NCBI RefSeq assembly: GCF_000018025.1
Contig: NC_009831.1
Location: forward strand, 3,472,001-3,536,000
Direction of reading: 5' to 3'
DNA length: 64,000 nucleotides
Origin: Shewanella sediminis HAW-EB3
GTDB lineage: Bacteria > Pseudomonadota > Gammaproteobacteria > Enterobacterales > Shewanellaceae
The notes beneath the pieces were generated by a model. The model was not told where the DNA came from, searched no databases, and saw nothing but the letters and a program-made list of their open reading frames with translations. A program made the position numbers and the translations under genes. This document shows positions 1-9,879 of this stretch, one piece after another (the stretch's first letter is position 1; every line of letters starts with the position of its first letter).

Positions 1-750
1 ACTGGCTGACCATAATCGGTCATAAATTTTCTGGTATTGCCCATTTGATTTTAATTGTGATAGCCCCTGACTGAAGTCATCTCTCAATGATTTATCTGAA
101 AATCCAACTGAAAACCAAGTCTTACCGCCAAAAATATTGTATTGATTATAGCGTTCCGGCTCATAACCAAAATACCGCGCCCAATACGAAAAAATACTCC
201 AGTCAATAACGAGCGTATCAGCCTTTTTTTGTAAGAACAGTAATACTTGCTCTGATTGATCCTCGACCTCGCGATAAAAGTTCATTTGTGGAATGGCTTG
301 TTCAAAGCTTTTACCCAGGTCTTTACTGGCACCTTGCCATGAAAGCACTTTCCTGCTCTTCAGCTCATCGATAGAAGATAATGTGGTTCTGTCTTCGGGT
401 TGCGTTACCGCATAATTCCAGAAGTAGATAACTTGATTAGAATAGTAAACAGATGAATTTTGTTCAGAAGGAATAGTTGTAGCCGCATCAATATTTCCCT
501 GCCGCAACTGTTCAACAAGATTGTTATTAGAGAAGTAGTGAACTTCCAAATCATGTCCGCGCAAAGCGAGTGCTTCACGCATAATATCAACCTCTATTCC
601 TCTCGGTTCTGATTGTCCCTCTGGGGTTGATGCAAATACAAAGGGAGGCTTTCCATAACCAAACCCAACCTTTATAGTTTCTGCATTACAAAATGCGCTT
701 GTGATACATAGAAGAAGCAGAAAAGAAAAAAACCGGGTAATGAAATTCAT
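1..750 (-). CDS. Periplasmic solute-binding protein, family 3 (partial, runs off left edge)
   Basis: Open frame of 250 codons from ATG at 750 to the window edge with no stop; the C-terminus is missing. Residues 1-26 form a typical Sec signal peptide (basic N-terminus, hydrophobic FFSFLLLLCITSAF, likely cleavage after CNA), followed by ETIKVGFGYGKPPFVF and then GIEVDIMREAL, the opening of family 3 (SBP_bac_3) binding proteins. Later residues (GNIDAATTIPSEQNSSVYYSN, in two short pieces) also fit that fold. It should bind a small polar solute in the periplasm, either for an ABC importer or as a sensor; no transporter genes are visible beside it. Substrate unknown. Family confidence is good, specific role unknown. 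Confidence 0.8.
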   Translation of the reverse strand, partial: MNFITRFFSFLLLLCITSAFCNAETIKVGFGYGKPPFVFASTPEGQSEPRGIEVDIMREALALRGHDLEVHYFSNNNLVEQLRQGNIDAATTIPSEQNSSVYYSNQVIYFWNYAVTQPEDRTTLSSIDELKSRKVLSWQGASKDLGKSFEQAIPQMNFYREVEDQSEQVLLFLQKKADTLVIDWSIFSYWARYFGYEPERYNQYNIFGGKTWFSVGFSDKSLRDDFSQGLSQLKSNGQYQKIYDRLWSAS

Positions 751-962
751 ATATCAACCTCTGATGTTTTTACTATATACAGAGAAAATCCTTTTTAACC
801 ACTTGTTTCCTCAAGGTACGGCCTTGCAAATTAACAATTTTGTCTATGGTATGGACTTGGTATCCAATGTGAACCTGTCATGGTGAATCAGCTTAAATCT
901 AAAAAATAGCAAGCTCATGTATCACCATATGTAATTTGGTACCTTGTACCAACTAAGGCCGG

Positions 963-1003
963 AAAATAATGAACACCTTAGTATCTATAGTGTTCATTAT
1001 TTT
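963..1003. repeat. Perfect 14-bp inverted repeat
   Basis: AAAATAATGAACAC at 963-976 is repeated as its exact reverse complement at 990-1003, separated by 13 bases. The stem is AT-rich and not followed by a clean T-run, so it is either a weak bidirectional terminator or a protein-binding palindrome. Confidence 0.6.
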
Positions 1004-1253
1004 AGCAAGTAAGGCTTGAAAAAATTTCTGTCAAAACAGACTTATGCGTCCCCCCACACCTAAGAAGAGCAAAAACAAATAAATTGATAAGCACCAATTC
1101 GAATTAATGAGAATAAAAAGTCGATTAATGTACACAAGCCTACTCCCATCACTTACCTTAAAAAGGGAGCAAGACGTCTCATCGAACAAAGAACCTATAT
1201 GTTGGAACAAATAAATAATCACATACAACATATGACAAATCGTTTGTATTAAA

Positions 1254-1294
1254 ACGAAAAAAAAGGGTGGTAACATCAATCTGTTACCACCCTT
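1254..1294 (-). terminator. Rho-independent terminator of the isc operon
   Basis: A 13-bp stem (1263-1275 with 1282-1294; core GGGTGGTAAC/GTTACCACCC) with a six-base loop is followed on the minus strand by a run of T residues at 1262-1254. It lies 23 bases past the fdx stop and closes the operon. Confidence 0.9.
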
Positions 1295-1316
1295 ACTTTA
1301 AACTCTATTCAGTTAA

Positions 1317-1655
1317 CTAGTTGCCTTCACTCACCATATTGATGGTGTACTTGGGAATATCCACGACCAAGTCACAGTCAGGTACTTTGGTCTGGCACGA
1401 AAGACGACTTTCAGGTTCCAAGCCCCATGCCTTATCCAGCATGTCATCTTCGAGCTCATCGCTCTCTTCAAGCTCATCAAACCCTTCACGAACCACAACA
1501 TGACAGGTAGTACATGCACAAACTTTCTCACAAGCATGCTCAATATGAATGCCATTTTTCAGAGCAACATCTAAAACCGTTTCACCTACATTGGCTTCAA
1601 TAACGGCCCCATCGGGACATAGTTCTTCATGGGGTAAAAATACAATTTGCGGCAT
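1317..1655 (-). CDS. fdx: ISC system [2Fe-2S] ferredoxin
   Basis: 112 residues, the usual length of the ISC ferredoxin. It supplies electrons during Fe-S cluster assembly on IscU, probably for sulfur reduction with IscS. Cysteines 42, 48, 51 and 87 are spaced as the adrenodoxin-type cluster ligands, and Cys46 is the extra conserved cysteine of bacterial ISC Fdx (HACEKVCACTTCH). The acidic stretch around residues 58-75 (DELEESDELEDD) is the partner-docking face seen in this family. It is the last gene of iscRSUA-hscBA-fdx, 17 bases after hscA; a strong terminator follows and there is no iscX. Confidence 0.96.
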   Translation of the reverse strand: MPQIVFLPHEELCPDGAVIEANVGETVLDVALKNGIHIEHACEKVCACTTCHVVVREGFDELEESDELEDDMLDKAWGLEPESRLSCQTKVPDCDLVVDIPKYTINMVSEGN

Positions 1656-1672
1656 TGGGTTACCTATTTAAT

Positions 1673-3535
1673 CTAAATACTGTCAACTGACTGGCCTTTA
1701 AGGGCCAGCTTAATTGAATTATCCATACGCTTAGCCGCAAAATCCTGCGTGCTAGCATCTAATGCTTCAATGGCTTTTTCAATCGCATCGGCATCATCCT
1801 GACCACCGACTTCAACCAATACAGCCATGCTCTGCTCAATCGCATTACGTTCGTCAGCCGTTAACAGCTCACCATCCTTCGCCAATGCGGCACTTAATGT
1901 CTCGAGTACCCTTGCAGCTTCGACTTGCTGTTCTGCAAGCATACGGCGAGCAATGTCATCTTTTGCGTTCGCCATCGAATCTTTCAACATGGACCCGATC
2001 TCTTCATCTGTTAAGCCGAAAGAGGGCTTAACCTGTATGCTCGACTGCACGCCAGTAGACTTCTCCATTGCAGTCACACTCAATAAACCATCGGCATCAA
2101 CCTGGAAGGTGACTCTAATATGTGCAGCGCCCGCTGCCAATGGCGGGATCCCCTTCAAAGTAAAACGCGCCAGCGAGCGGCAGTCATCGACCAATTCCCG
2201 CTCTCCCTGTACGACATGAAATGCCATAGCGGTTTGACCATCTTTAAAGGTAGTAAATTCTTGCGCTTTAGCCACGGGAATTGTCGTGTTACGTGAAACG
2301 ACCTTTTCTACTAAGCCTCCCATGGTTTCGATACCCAGTGACAGAGGGAGAACATCGAGTAATAAGAGATCTGATTCAGGCTTGTTACCCACTAAAATAT
2401 CAGCCTGAATTGCGGCACCGATAGCCACCACCCTATCCGGGTCAATAGACGTTAATGGCGCTTTGCCAAAGAAGCCTTCAACCAGTTCTCTGACCAATGG
2501 CACTCTTGTCGAGCCACCAACCAAGACAGTTTCGAGTACCTCATCCGCTTTGATACCTGCATCACGTAAGGCACGACGACAACTTGCGACAGTCTTCTTA
2601 ACCAGGCTTGTTATAAGAGAGTCAAACAGTGACTTTGTTACGACATGAGTAAGTGTCGTTCCATCGTCCAATAACAGCGTCGCAGTCACTTCACTCTCAT
2701 CGGTCAACACTTCTTTCACCCGTCTGGATTCAATCAGTAACTGACGACTCACCGATGCTGAAGGCGCATCTATCTGCCATTCCTGGAGAAGATGATGATG
2801 AAGAAGATGATCAAAGTCATCACCACCCAGTGCAGAATCACCACCGGTAGCTAACACTTCAAACACCCCTTTATTGAGCCTCAATATTGAAATATCGAAG
2901 GTACCGCCACCAAGATCATAGATAGCAATGACGCCCTCTTGCCCTGAATCTAATCCATATGCGATTGCGGCTGCAGTAGGTTCATTTAATAAACGTAATA
3001 CTTTCACCCCTAGCAGGGCTGCAGCATCTTTAGTTCCTTGACGTTGAGCATCATCGAAATAAGCGGGAACCGTGATGACAATACCTTCAAGATCGCCACC
3101 TAGTGTGCTTTCGGCTCTGGAAATCAACGGCTTTAGAATTTCTGAAGAGATTTGAACGGGATTAACTGTGCCCTGCTCGGTAGCGAACAAAGGTAGACCA
3201 TTTTCACTGGCTTGGAAACGATAAGGCAGATCTTGTATACCCGATTGAATATCAGCAAGACTTCGGCCCATAAAACGCTTCACTGATACAATAGTATTTT
3301 GTGGGTCTTTAGCAGAATGCGCCTCGGCCTCAAAACCGGCTTCGATGCCAGTATCGGTATAACGAACTATCGATGGCAGTGAATGTCGAGCATTCTCATC
3401 TGGCAGGGTATCAGCGACACCGCTGCGAACGGCAGCAACCAGTGAGTTTGTGGTACCTAAATCAATACCTACAGCCAATCTATGTTGATGAGGCGCTGCA
3501 GTCTGTCCAGGTTCAGCAATTTGCAAAAGAGCCAT
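1673..3535 (-). CDS. hscA: Fe-S assembly chaperone HscA (Hsp70 family)
   Basis: 620-residue specialised Hsp70 that uses ATP to promote cluster transfer from IscU to apo-proteins, assisted by HscB. The nucleotide-binding domain begins with GIDLGTTN at residues 23-30 and includes the second phosphate motif [10 protein letters not shown]. The region from about residue 385 ([12 protein letters not shown]) is the substrate-binding domain, which recognises the LPPVK motif of IscU, also present here. Length matches enterobacterial HscA. It lies 80 bases after hscB, a somewhat long gap for this operon, and upstream of fdx. Not DnaK, because of its isc context and divergent lid. Confidence 0.96.
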   Translation of the reverse strand: MALLQIAEPGQTAAPHQHRLAVGIDLGTTNSLVAAVRSGVADTLPDENARHSLPSIVRYTDTGIEAGFEAEAHSAKDPQNTIVSVKRFMGRSLADIQSGIQDLPYRFQASENGLPLFATEQGTVNPVQISSEILKPLISRAESTLGGDLEGIVITVPAYFDDAQRQGTKDAAALLGVKVLRLLNEPTAAAIAYGLDSGQEGVIAIYDLGGGTFDISILRLNKGVFEVLATGGDSALGGDDFDHLLHHHLLQEWQIDAPSASVSRQLLIESRRVKEVLTDESEVTATLLLDDGTTLTHVVTKSLFDSLITSLVKKTVASCRRALRDAGIKADEVLETVLVGGSTRVPLVRELVEGFFGKAPLTSIDPDRVVAIGAAIQADILVGNKPESDLLLLDVLPLSLGIETMGGLVEKVVSRNTTIPVAKAQEFTTFKDGQTAMAFHVVQGERELVDDCRSLARFTLKGIPPLAAGAAHIRVTFQVDADGLLSVTAMEKSTGVQSSIQVKPSFGLTDEEIGSMLKDSMANAKDDIARRMLAEQQVEAARVLETLSAALAKDGELLTADERNAIEQSMAVLVEVGGQDDADAIEKAIEALDASTQDFAAKRMDNSIKLALKGQSVDSI

Positions 3536-3615
3536 AAAAATTCCAACCTAAGTATTAGCCAGTATGGAGCTAAAGCTAATCAAATAAAAAATAATTAACA
3601 AACTGAAAAGTATGC

Positions 3616-4146
3616 CTAAGCCTGATCAAACAGAACGTCTTCCGCACGCTCAAGTTCAATCTGTAACTTAGCCATAAATTTCAATTTTCGAATAAGATCT
3701 GCAGCTTTTGACAGCTCTTCCTCAGAGTTACTTAGAAGCAATTGAGCTAAATCTTGCTCAATCTCCTTAGCATAAACCGAAAATGACTCGTGTAAGTCGG
3801 CAATCATCTCATCGGGATCACTACTGTGAGCGATATCTTCGAGGGATTCACGCCACTCCATCTGCTGCATTAAAAAATGAGTATCTTTGACAGTCGTCGA
3901 CTCGTGTAGAAGATCAAATCCATTCAATGCAAGAATATGTTCGGCTCTTGTTATTGGATTTTTCAACGTCGAAAAGCCGTCGTTTACCTGGGCGGTACGC
4001 TGAACGGCAATACGTTTATCTTGTTCACTGGAGTTAGCAAACTTATCGGGGTGAACCGCCCTTTGCAGTTCGCGATAGCGTTCTGCAAGTAAGGCGGTGT
4101 CTATTTCGTAGGAAGGTGTAAAACTAAACAGCTCAAAATAGTTCAT
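3616..4146 (-). CDS. hscB: Fe-S assembly J-domain co-chaperone HscB
   Basis: 176-residue J-protein that delivers IscU to HscA and stimulates its ATPase. The N-terminal J domain has the invariant HPD tripeptide at residues 32-34 (VHPDKF). The C-terminal half is a helical bundle that binds IscU. It follows iscA by 19 bases and precedes hscA, as in other gammaproteobacterial isc operons. ATG start at 4146 begins MNYFELFSF, matching the family N-terminus. Confidence 0.95.
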   Translation of the reverse strand: MNYFELFSFTPSYEIDTALLAERYRELQRAVHPDKFANSSEQDKRIAVQRTAQVNDGFSTLKNPITRAEHILALNGFDLLHESTTVKDTHFLMQQMEWRESLEDIAHSSDPDEMIADLHESFSVYAKEIEQDLAQLLLSNSEEELSKAADLIRKLKFMAKLQIELERAEDVLFDQA

Positions 4147-4165
4147 GACTCAATTCTTTTGACGG

Positions 4166-4489
4166 TTAGACTGTGAAACTCTCACCACAGCCACACTCCC
4201 CTTTAGCATTAGGGTTGTTAAACTGAAATCCTTCATTGAGCCCCTCTTTTACGAAGTCGAGCTCTATACCTTGAAGATAGATGAAGCTTTTGGCATCGAT
4301 AATAATTTTTACATCACCGATTTCATAAACTTCATCATCATCATTCAAATCATCAACAAACTCGAGGATGTATGCCATACCAGAGCAACCCGATGTTTTG
4401 AGTCCTAAGCGTAAGCCTATCCCCTTGCCGCGACTCACAAGAAAGCTTTTTACACGTTCTGCTGCCGCGGGAGTCATTGTTATAGCCAT
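4166..4489 (-). CDS. iscA: A-type Fe-S carrier protein IscA
   Basis: 107 residues, the length of enterobacterial IscA. A-type carriers accept clusters from the scaffold and pass them on, notably to [4Fe-4S] proteins. The three conserved cysteines are present: Cys35 (SGCSGMAY) and Cys99/Cys101 in the C-terminal CGCGES. It sits between iscU and hscB with 14 and 19 bases of spacing, so it is co-transcribed. Confidence 0.95.
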   Translation of the reverse strand: MAITMTPAAAERVKSFLVSRGKGIGLRLGLKTSGCSGMAYILEFVDDLNDDDEVYEIGDVKIIIDAKSFIYLQGIELDFVKEGLNEGFQFNNPNAKGECGCGESFTV

Positions 4490-4503
4490 CTTAACTCCGG
4501 AAA

Positions 4504-4887
4504 TTACTTAGTTTGCTTTGACTTATAATCATCGATGGCTGCTTTAATTGCATCTTCAGCCAAAATTGAGCAATGAATTTTTACCGGTGGCAGTGCAAGC
4601 TCTTCAGCAATATCGGTATTCTTAATTGCTGCTGCTTCTTCAATCGTTTTTCCCTTAACCCATTCGGTAACAAGAGAACTCGATGCAATTGCACTTCCAC
4701 AGCCATAAGTCTTAAACTTGGCATCTTCAATCATACCATCTTTGTCAATTTTCAGCTGTAGCTTCATCACGTCGCCACAAGCCGGTGCGCCGACCATACC
4801 GGTAACTACTGATGGATCATTTTTATCGAAAGAACCTACGTTTCTTGGGTTCTCATAATGTTCTAGTACTTTTTCGCTATAAGCCAT
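4504..4887 (-). CDS. iscU: Fe-S cluster scaffold protein IscU
   Basis: 127-residue scaffold on which [2Fe-2S] and [4Fe-4S] clusters are built from IscS-derived sulfur. Ligand cysteines 37 (APACGD), 63 (YGCGSA) and 106 (KIHCS) are all present, as is Asp39, which makes clusters labile. The LPPVK motif at about 99-103 is the HscA recognition site. Downstream of iscS by 36 bases. Confidence 0.97.
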   Translation of the reverse strand: MAYSEKVLEHYENPRNVGSFDKNDPSVVTGMVGAPACGDVMKLQLKIDKDGMIEDAKFKTYGCGSAIASSSLVTEWVKGKTIEEAAAIKNTDIAEELALPPVKIHCSILAEDAIKAAIDDYKSKQTK

Positions 4888-4923
4888 GGTACTGCTCCAA
4901 TCTCTATATTCGATTTAACCGGA

Positions 4924-6141
4924 TTAATGGTGAGCCCACTGAACCTTGTCCAGATCTACACCATCTTGAAACATCTCCCACAGTGGAGACATCTCCCGTA
5001 AGTCGCCAATTGACTTGTTAATAGTCTCAATTGCATGATCGATCTCCTCTTCAGTCGTAAAGCGACCGATAGAGAAACGAATTGAGCTATGCGCCATTTC
5101 GTCATTCAAACCAAGCGCTCTTAGCACATAGCTTGGTTCTAAGCTTGCCGATGTACATGCCGAGCCGGAGGAGACTGCGAGGTCTTTAAGCGCCATCATC
5201 AATGACTCACCTTCGACGAAGTTAAAGCTGACATTTAAGCTACCGCAATAGCTCTGTTCGAAGTCACCATTAATGTAGGTTTCTTCAATTCCTTTCACGC
5301 CATTCCAAAGTCTGTCACGCAAGGTTCTGATACGCGCATTATCTGTTGTCATATCAGCTTTTGCTATCGCAGCCGCTTCACCCATACCAACAATTTGGTG
5401 AGTCGCAAGGGTACCACTTCGCATACCACGCTCATGACCACCACCGTGCATAGTCGCTTCAAGACGAATGCGTGGCTTACGACGCACATAGAGTGCTCCG
5501 ATACCTTTAGGGCCATACATCTTGTGAGCAGAGATAGAGATCAGATCGACTTTCATCGACTGAACGTCGATAGGCAACTTACCAGCACTCTGGGCAGCGT
5601 CTACATGGAAAATGATTTTCTTGCTACGACATAGCTCGCCGATAGCAGAAATATCATGGATAACACCGATCTCGTTGTTTACGTGCATGATACTGACAAG
5701 AATCGTATCTTCACGCATCGCAGCTTCGATCGTTTCAAGTGGGATCAGGCCATTAGACTCAGGTGCAAGATAGGTCACTTCGAACCCTTCACGCTCAAGC
5801 TGGCGACAAGTATCGAGTACCGCTTTATGTTCAGTCTTGCTGGTGATGATGTGCTTGCCTTTCTTATGGTAGAAATGAGCAACACCCTTAATTGCCAAGT
5901 TGTCAGATTCAGTTGCACCCGATGTAAATACGATCTCTCGCGGGTCTGCATTGATTAACTCAGCAACTTGATTACGGGCGATATCAACCGCCTCTTCAGC
6001 CTGCCAACCATAACGGTGAGAACGAGACGCAGGGTTACCAAATATGCCGTCCATAGTCATGCACTGCATCATTTTTTCTGCAACACGAGGATCAACCGGC
6101 GTTGTCGCAGCATAATCTAAATAGATAGGAAGCTTCATCAC
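4924..6141 (-). CDS. iscS: Cysteine desulfurase IscS
   Basis: PLP enzyme that converts cysteine to alanine and hands the persulfide to IscU, and also to tRNA-thiolation and other sulfur acceptors. About 404 residues. The PLP lysine lies in [10 protein letters not shown] and the catalytic cysteine in the mobile loop GSACTS. ATGATG gives two possible starts (6141, 6138); the second gives MKLPIYLDY, the usual family N-terminus, and both have a GGAG ribosome site at suitable distance. First structural gene after iscR. Confidence 0.97.
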   Translation of the reverse strand: MMKLPIYLDYAATTPVDPRVAEKMMQCMTMDGIFGNPASRSHRYGWQAEEAVDIARNQVAELINADPREIVFTSGATESDNLAIKGVAHFYHKKGKHIITSKTEHKAVLDTCRQLEREGFEVTYLAPESNGLIPLETIEAAMREDTILVSIMHVNNEIGVIHDISAIGELCRSKKIIFHVDAAQSAGKLPIDVQSMKVDLISISAHKMYGPKGIGALYVRRKPRIRLEATMHGGGHERGMRSGTLATHQIVGMGEAAAIAKADMTTDNARIRTLRDRLWNGVKGIEETYINGDFEQSYCGSLNVSFNFVEGESLMMALKDLAVSSGSACTSASLEPSYVLRALGLNDEMAHSSIRFSIGRFTTEEEIDHAIETINKSIGDLREMSPLWEMFQDGVDLDKVQWAHH

Positions 6142-6213
6142 ACACTCCGTACTTACAGCCTGTAAAAAGGCTCAACAAAGTACAAAAAATTATTTAATAA
6201 TAACAAAGTTAAC

Positions 6214-6675
6214 TTATACCGTTACTCTTTGTTCCTGTTGCAATTCATCTTGCTTAACTGAAATAAACTGAACGTCACGTTTATTCATTAAGCCAGCAAG
6301 ACTGATCCCATTTAAGAAATCAGAAATTTGTTTACTCAAATCACCCCACAAGGAGTGAGTCAGACAGCGCGTACCACTTTGACAGTTACCTTGTCCCTGA
6401 CAACGTGTTGCATCGACGGATTCATCGACTGCACGTACGACCATACCAACTGAAATTTCCCCGGCATCAGCACCTAGACGGTAACCACCACCCGGGCCCC
6501 TAACACTTGAAACCAGTCCATGCTTTCTCAGTTTTGCGAAAAGTTGTTCAAGATAAGAAAGAGAGATCCCTTGGCGCTCAGAAATATCGGCCAATGGCAC
6601 TGGACCTGATGTAGAATGCATAGCAACATCTAACATGGCTGTCACAGCATAACGACCTTTCGATGTAAGTTTCAT
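6214..6675 (-). CDS. iscR: Fe-S-responsive transcription regulator IscR
   Basis: Rrf2-family winged-helix regulator that senses Fe-S status through its own [2Fe-2S] cluster and represses the isc operon when holo. I start it at 6675 ([15 protein letters not shown] ribosome site 9 bases upstream) rather than at an earlier in-frame ATG at 6711 that overlaps the operator. From this start the cluster ligands fall at Cys92, Cys98, Cys104 and His107, as in the Escherichia coli protein. 153 residues. It heads the isc operon, with two IscR-type boxes just upstream indicating autoregulation. Confidence 0.96.
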   Translation of the reverse strand: MKLTSKGRYAVTAMLDVAMHSTSGPVPLADISERQGISLSYLEQLFAKLRKHGLVSSVRGPGGGYRLGADAGEISVGMVVRAVDESVDATRCQGQGNCQSGTRCLTHSLWGDLSKQISDFLNGISLAGLMNKRDVQFISVKQDELQQEQRVTV

Positions 6676-6713
6676 AGCAACCAGCTCCCAAAAATGCATA
6701 AGGGAATTCAAAC

Positions 6714-6763
6714 ATACCCGACTATTTTAGTCAAGTATTAGACCTTATAATTTACTCAAGTAT
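6714..6763 (-). promoter_or_regulatory. Two abutting IscR type-1-like boxes upstream of iscR
   Basis: Positions 6714-6738, read on the minus strand, fit the 25-base IscR type-1 consensus (ATASYYGACT, then RWWWY, then AGTCRRSTAT) at every position. The adjacent block 6739-6763 keeps the left half-site (ATACTTGA then GT) but has lost most of the right half. Both lie 39-88 bases upstream of the chosen iscR start. Holo-IscR binding here would give the known negative feedback on isc. Confidence 0.85.
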
Positions 6764-6807
6764 TAAGTCTATTTCCAGACAGGGTATATATGGGTATTGA
6801 TTAGCAG

Positions 6808-6840
6808 AAAAATACCCTGCCACTTTGGTGGGGTATTTAA
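6808..6840 (-). terminator. Terminator downstream of cysE
   Basis: AATACCC...GGGTATT inverted repeat with an additional inner CCAC/GTGG pairing, followed on the minus strand by TTTTTCTG. It lies about 55 bases past the cysE stop and separates trmJ-cysE from iscR. Confidence 0.75.
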
Positions 6841-6893
6841 CCTGTTTCTATTAAAAGATTCAATGAATGTTTACAACTTAGCGCACTAAAAGA

Positions 6894-7715
6894 TCAGATT
6901 ATGGGATCAAACTCATCAATTGACTGTTTACGCTTTTGCGCGGCGGCTAATTCGGCATCACTGAAATCATCGACTTCAAGTTCAGGAAGCTTATCGGTGC
7001 ACACACTTCCGCCCATAGATTGAACCGCCTGACATACTTCCTGGACCTTAGAATCCATGAGGTGCATATGGTCCAACATCTGACCAATCGCGTTAGCAAC
7101 TGGGTCTGGATTATCGGGCGAAACAGCATAGGCATCGAAGCCATACTTCTTAGCCATCTCAGTTCGTCGCTTAGACGTTTCTTTGCTGGCTTCATTTGGC
7201 GTTGACACCACCCGGCCTGGAATGCCGACGACCGTAGTGTCTTTAGGGACCTCTTTGACAACTACAGAATTAGAACCGACTCTGGCACCATCATTCATGG
7301 TGATAGGCCCCAATATTTTAGCGCCCGCTCCGATGACAACATTATTACCTAATGTGGGGTGACGTTTACCTGCCTGCCAAGTGGTTCCCCCTAACGTGAC
7401 GCCGTGATAGAGGGTACAATCATGACCAATCTCAGCGGTTTCACCTATGACTACGCCCATACCATGATCGATAAAAAACCGATCACCGATTGTCGCACCG
7501 GGGTGGATCTCAATTCCAGTCATCCAGCGGGCAAATGTGGAGAGGCAACGGGAGGTCAAACGCCACTTTCGCTTCCATAGCTTATGGCTCACTCTATGGA
7601 TCCAGATGGCATGCATTCCCGGGTAATTTAATAACACCTCAAATGTACCATGTGCTGCCGGATCCCGATGATAGATGGACGCTATATCATCTTTAAGTCG
7701 AGCGATAACTCCCAT
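6894..7715 (-). CDS. cysE: Serine O-acetyltransferase
   Basis: 273 residues. Transfers acetyl from acetyl-CoA to serine, the first step of cysteine synthesis in the cytoplasm. The N-terminal helical SAT region is followed by left-handed beta-helix hexapeptide repeats, including the catalytic block [18 protein letters not shown] and [11 protein letters not shown]. It follows trmJ by 14 bases, so they probably share a transcript. Its place immediately upstream of the isc operon, which consumes cysteine, is a sensible functional pairing. Confidence 0.95.
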   Translation of the reverse strand: MGVIARLKDDIASIYHRDPAAHGTFEVLLNYPGMHAIWIHRVSHKLWKRKWRLTSRCLSTFARWMTGIEIHPGATIGDRFFIDHGMGVVIGETAEIGHDCTLYHGVTLGGTTWQAGKRHPTLGNNVVIGAGAKILGPITMNDGARVGSNSVVVKEVPKDTTVVGIPGRVVSTPNEASKETSKRRTEMAKKYGFDAYAVSPDNPDPVANAIGQMLDHMHLMDSKVQEVCQAVQSMGGSVCTDKLPELEVDDFSDAELAAAQKRKQSIDEFDPII

Positions 7716-7729
7716 ATGATTCTCGTTCC

Positions 7730-8494
7730 TTATGCTTCGTTATTGTCTTTCGGTGCCACTTTTTTATCGATAGAGGTTAACATCCCTCTCAGGATATTCA
7801 TCTCTTGTCTTTCCAACCTGGCTCGACTAAACAGACGACGTAACTTTGTCATTACCTGACCAGGATGCTGCTTAACTATGAAGCCGGTATTGAGCAGTGT
7901 CTCTTCGAGGTGACTAAAAAAGTTTTCACGCTCTTTTGCAAAAGGATATTCATTCACCGGCTCAACATAGCCTTCAGGTTTGGCATTTTCAAAATCACGC
8001 TGAACCTGAGCAAGGTGAGCCACACGCGCTTCATAACAGATGATCTGTACCGCTTGTGCTAAGTTAAGCGAAGTATATTCCGGGTTTGCCGGTATCGCGA
8101 CATGATAGTTACATTTCTGCAGCTCTTCATTGCTAAGACCATTATTTTCACGACCAAATACGATGGCGACAGGACCAGTTAAAGCAGAAGCAACTAACTT
8201 TTCGCCGGCCTCTCTCGGTTCCAGCATTGGCCAGTCTAATGTACGACTGCGTGCACTGGTCGCGATAACCAGACTACAATCCGCAATGGCTTCTGCGACG
8301 CTATCGACAGTAACCGCATGTTTAAGAATATCTGATGCCCCGGCAGCCAAAGCGACCGAATGCCCATCGGGCGCAACACGAGGTTCGGCAAGATATAATG
8401 TAGAGAGTCCCATGGTTTTCATTGCACGGGCTGTGGAACCTATGTTCCCAGGATGAGATGTACCAACGAGTACGACACGAATATTGCTGAGCAT
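7730..8494 (-). CDS. trmJ: tRNA (cytidine/uridine-2'-O)-methyltransferase TrmJ
   Basis: 254-residue SPOUT (trefoil-knot) methyltransferase that 2'-O-methylates the wobble-loop nucleotide 32 of several tRNAs. The N-terminus [21 protein letters not shown] type motif (here [17 protein letters not shown]) and the later [14 protein letters not shown] and [16 protein letters not shown] motifs are the SPOUT motifs 1-3. Divergent from suhB, as in enterobacteria. Confidence 0.94.
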   Translation of the reverse strand: MLSNIRVVLVGTSHPGNIGSTARAMKTMGLSTLYLAEPRVAPDGHSVALAAGASDILKHAVTVDSVAEAIADCSLVIATSARSRTLDWPMLEPREAGEKLVASALTGPVAIVFGRENNGLSNEELQKCNYHVAIPANPEYTSLNLAQAVQIICYEARVAHLAQVQRDFENAKPEGYVEPVNEYPFAKERENFFSHLEETLLNTGFIVKQHPGQVMTKLRRLFSRARLERQEMNILRGMLTSIDKKVAPKDNNEA

Positions 8495-8843
8495 GAAACT
8501 ACTTACTTTGATAGAAGAACATAACGAACAATATTATCACACCCCCCCTTTTGTTAAAACATCTAAGGGTTTTTCAGCATTGAAAGCAATACTCATACAT
8601 TGACGGTTCTCAGCCCTCTCTGACCATTACCGGTAGACGGCTGCATATCAGTTGATGATATGAAAAGCATTAACATGTAGGCTCGCTGGCCATCTGGATA
8701 TACTAGAATTAGCAATTCAAATGCCGGGAAGCTCAAGATCACTCAATGATGTTAGCGAGGTGACAGACCTTGCACTTTACGGCAGTGGGGGTATAATACG
8801 CACCGATTATTTATATCTGTTCTTTAAAATCCAGGGGATTGTA
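8495..8843. other. Divergent trmJ/suhB intergenic region
   Basis: 349 bases carrying the promoters of both genes. The suhB promoter at 8770-8797 is clear. Nothing else is recognised; no supported gene on either strand. Confidence 0.6.
8770..8797 (+). promoter_or_regulatory. Sigma-70 promoter of suhB
   Basis: TTGCAC at 8770-8775 and a perfect TATAAT at 8792-8797, separated by 16 bases, 46 bases before the suhB start codon. Confidence 0.8.
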
Positions 8844-9647
8844 ATGCATCCGATGCAGACTATTGCTGTGCGCGCTGCCCGCGCTGCCGGCCAAACGATT
8901 ATACGTGCCTTCGCAGAACTCGACAAAGTTGAGGTTACAGCGAAAGGTATTAATGACTACGTGACTAACGTAGATAAAGAAGCTGAAGCTGCCATTACTT
9001 ATCAAATCCGTAAGTCTTACCCGGATCACACTATCATTGGTGAAGAAACTGGTGAGAATAAAGGCGAAAATAGCGAATACGTATGGATTGTAGACCCTCT
9101 GGATGGCACTAACAATTTTGTTAAAGGCATCCCACACTTTGCGGTTTCTATCGCAGTTCAATACAAAGGTAAGACTGAAGTTGCCGTTGTGTATGATCCA
9201 ATTCGCGACGAACTATTTTCTGCCGTTCGCGGTAAAGGCGCAAAGTTCAATGACTTCCGTATGCGTGTTTCTAAGAAAAATGATCTTAGCGATGCGATTA
9301 TCGCTACAGGCTTCCCTTTCAAAGCCAAGCAGCATACTGAAACTTACATGAAAATTTTTACTGAAATTTTCACTCAATGTGCCGATGTTCGTCGTGCAGG
9401 TTCTGCCGCACTCGATCTTGCTTATGTTGGTGCGGGTCGCGTAGATGGTTTCTTCGAAATTGGTCTTAAACCTTGGGATATTGCAGCAGGCGAGCTTATT
9501 GTTCGTGAAGCTGGCGGTACTGTAACCGATTTCACCGGTAACCATGACTATATGACATCAGGTAATATTATTGCGGGTTCACCAAAAGCCACGTCAATAA
9601 TCGTTAAAACTGCTCGCCCATTACTAAGCGAAGCACTTAAACGTTAA
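8844..9647 (+). CDS. suhB: Inositol monophosphatase family protein SuhB
   Basis: 267 residues, exactly the Escherichia coli length, from ATG at 8844 (AGGGGA ribosome site 5 bases upstream). An upstream in-frame ATG would start before the promoter and is rejected. Mg-dependent inositol-1-phosphatase fold: metal motifs GEETGE, DPLDGTNNF and WDIAAGELIV are intact. In E. coli SuhB also acts in rRNA antitermination and ribosome maturation. Monocistronic, with its own promoter and terminator. Confidence 0.96.
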   Translation: MHPMQTIAVRAARAAGQTIIRAFAELDKVEVTAKGINDYVTNVDKEAEAAITYQIRKSYPDHTIIGEETGENKGENSEYVWIVDPLDGTNNFVKGIPHFAVSIAVQYKGKTEVAVVYDPIRDELFSAVRGKGAKFNDFRMRVSKKNDLSDAIIATGFPFKAKQHTETYMKIFTEIFTQCADVRRAGSAALDLAYVGAGRVDGFFEIGLKPWDIAAGELIVREAGGTVTDFTGNHDYMTSGNIIAGSPKATSIIVKTARPLLSEALKR

Positions 9648-9671
9648 TCCCCCCGGAACAGATTGTAAAAT

Positions 9672-9706
9672 AAGAAGCCATCATCACTATGATGGCTTTT
9701 TTGTTT
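9672..9706 (+). terminator. Terminator of suhB
   Basis: AAGCCATCAT (9675-9684), loop CACT, ATGATGGCTT (9689-9698), then a T-run to 9702. Confidence 0.92.
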
Positions 9707-9817
9707 CTAATACCAAACCGCATAACTCCTGCCACCTCTTCTTTCTTAAAGACTAAAATTTCTTTAAAAAAACAGTTCCCTAAATAGAAAAGATCACCTC
9801 AATCATTCAAAGGCATT

Positions 9818-9840
9818 TACTTGCATCTTAAATGCACCTT
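9818..9840 (+). promoter_or_regulatory. NsrR-like operator upstream of nnrS
   Basis: Two 11-base half sites around a single central base: AAATGCACCTT at 9830-9840 differs from the NsrR half-site AAATGCATCTT at one position, and TACTTGCATCT at 9818-9828 matches 7 of 11 of the other arm. It ends at a TATAAT -10 candidate (9840-9845). NsrR control of nnrS is known in other gammaproteobacteria; binding here is inferred. Confidence 0.5.
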
Positions 9841-9879
9841 ATAATACCCGACATATTTACTAGGTTATTAGAGAGTGTC

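Larger units (their letters stand above)
751..1316. other. Gene-free stretch between the binding protein and fdx
   Basis: About 570 bases of AT-rich DNA. It should hold the promoter of the leftward binding-protein gene near 750-900, a 14-bp inverted repeat at 963-1003, and the isc terminator at 1254-1294. Short open frames here have hydrophobic or irregular composition and overlap the hairpins, so no gene is called. Confidence 0.6.

Noticed and set aside
701..886. 61-codon rightward frame at the left end
   Set aside because: Antisense to the signal-peptide region of the binding-protein gene; no ribosome site.
1031..1279. 82-codon leftward frame after fdx as a possible iscX
   Set aside because: Hydrophobic, Phe/Leu/Ile-rich, overlaps the isc terminator and has no resemblance to IscX.
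6676..6711. Upstream in-frame ATG for iscR at 6711
   Set aside because: Would add 12 unconserved residues and begin next to the IscR box, whereas 6675 has a good ribosome site and the conserved [10 protein letters not shown] start.
9821..9845. TTGCAT/TATAAT as a standard nnrS promoter
   Set aside because: The spacer is only 13 bases, too short for sigma-70; the -10 may still be used with a weaker -35.
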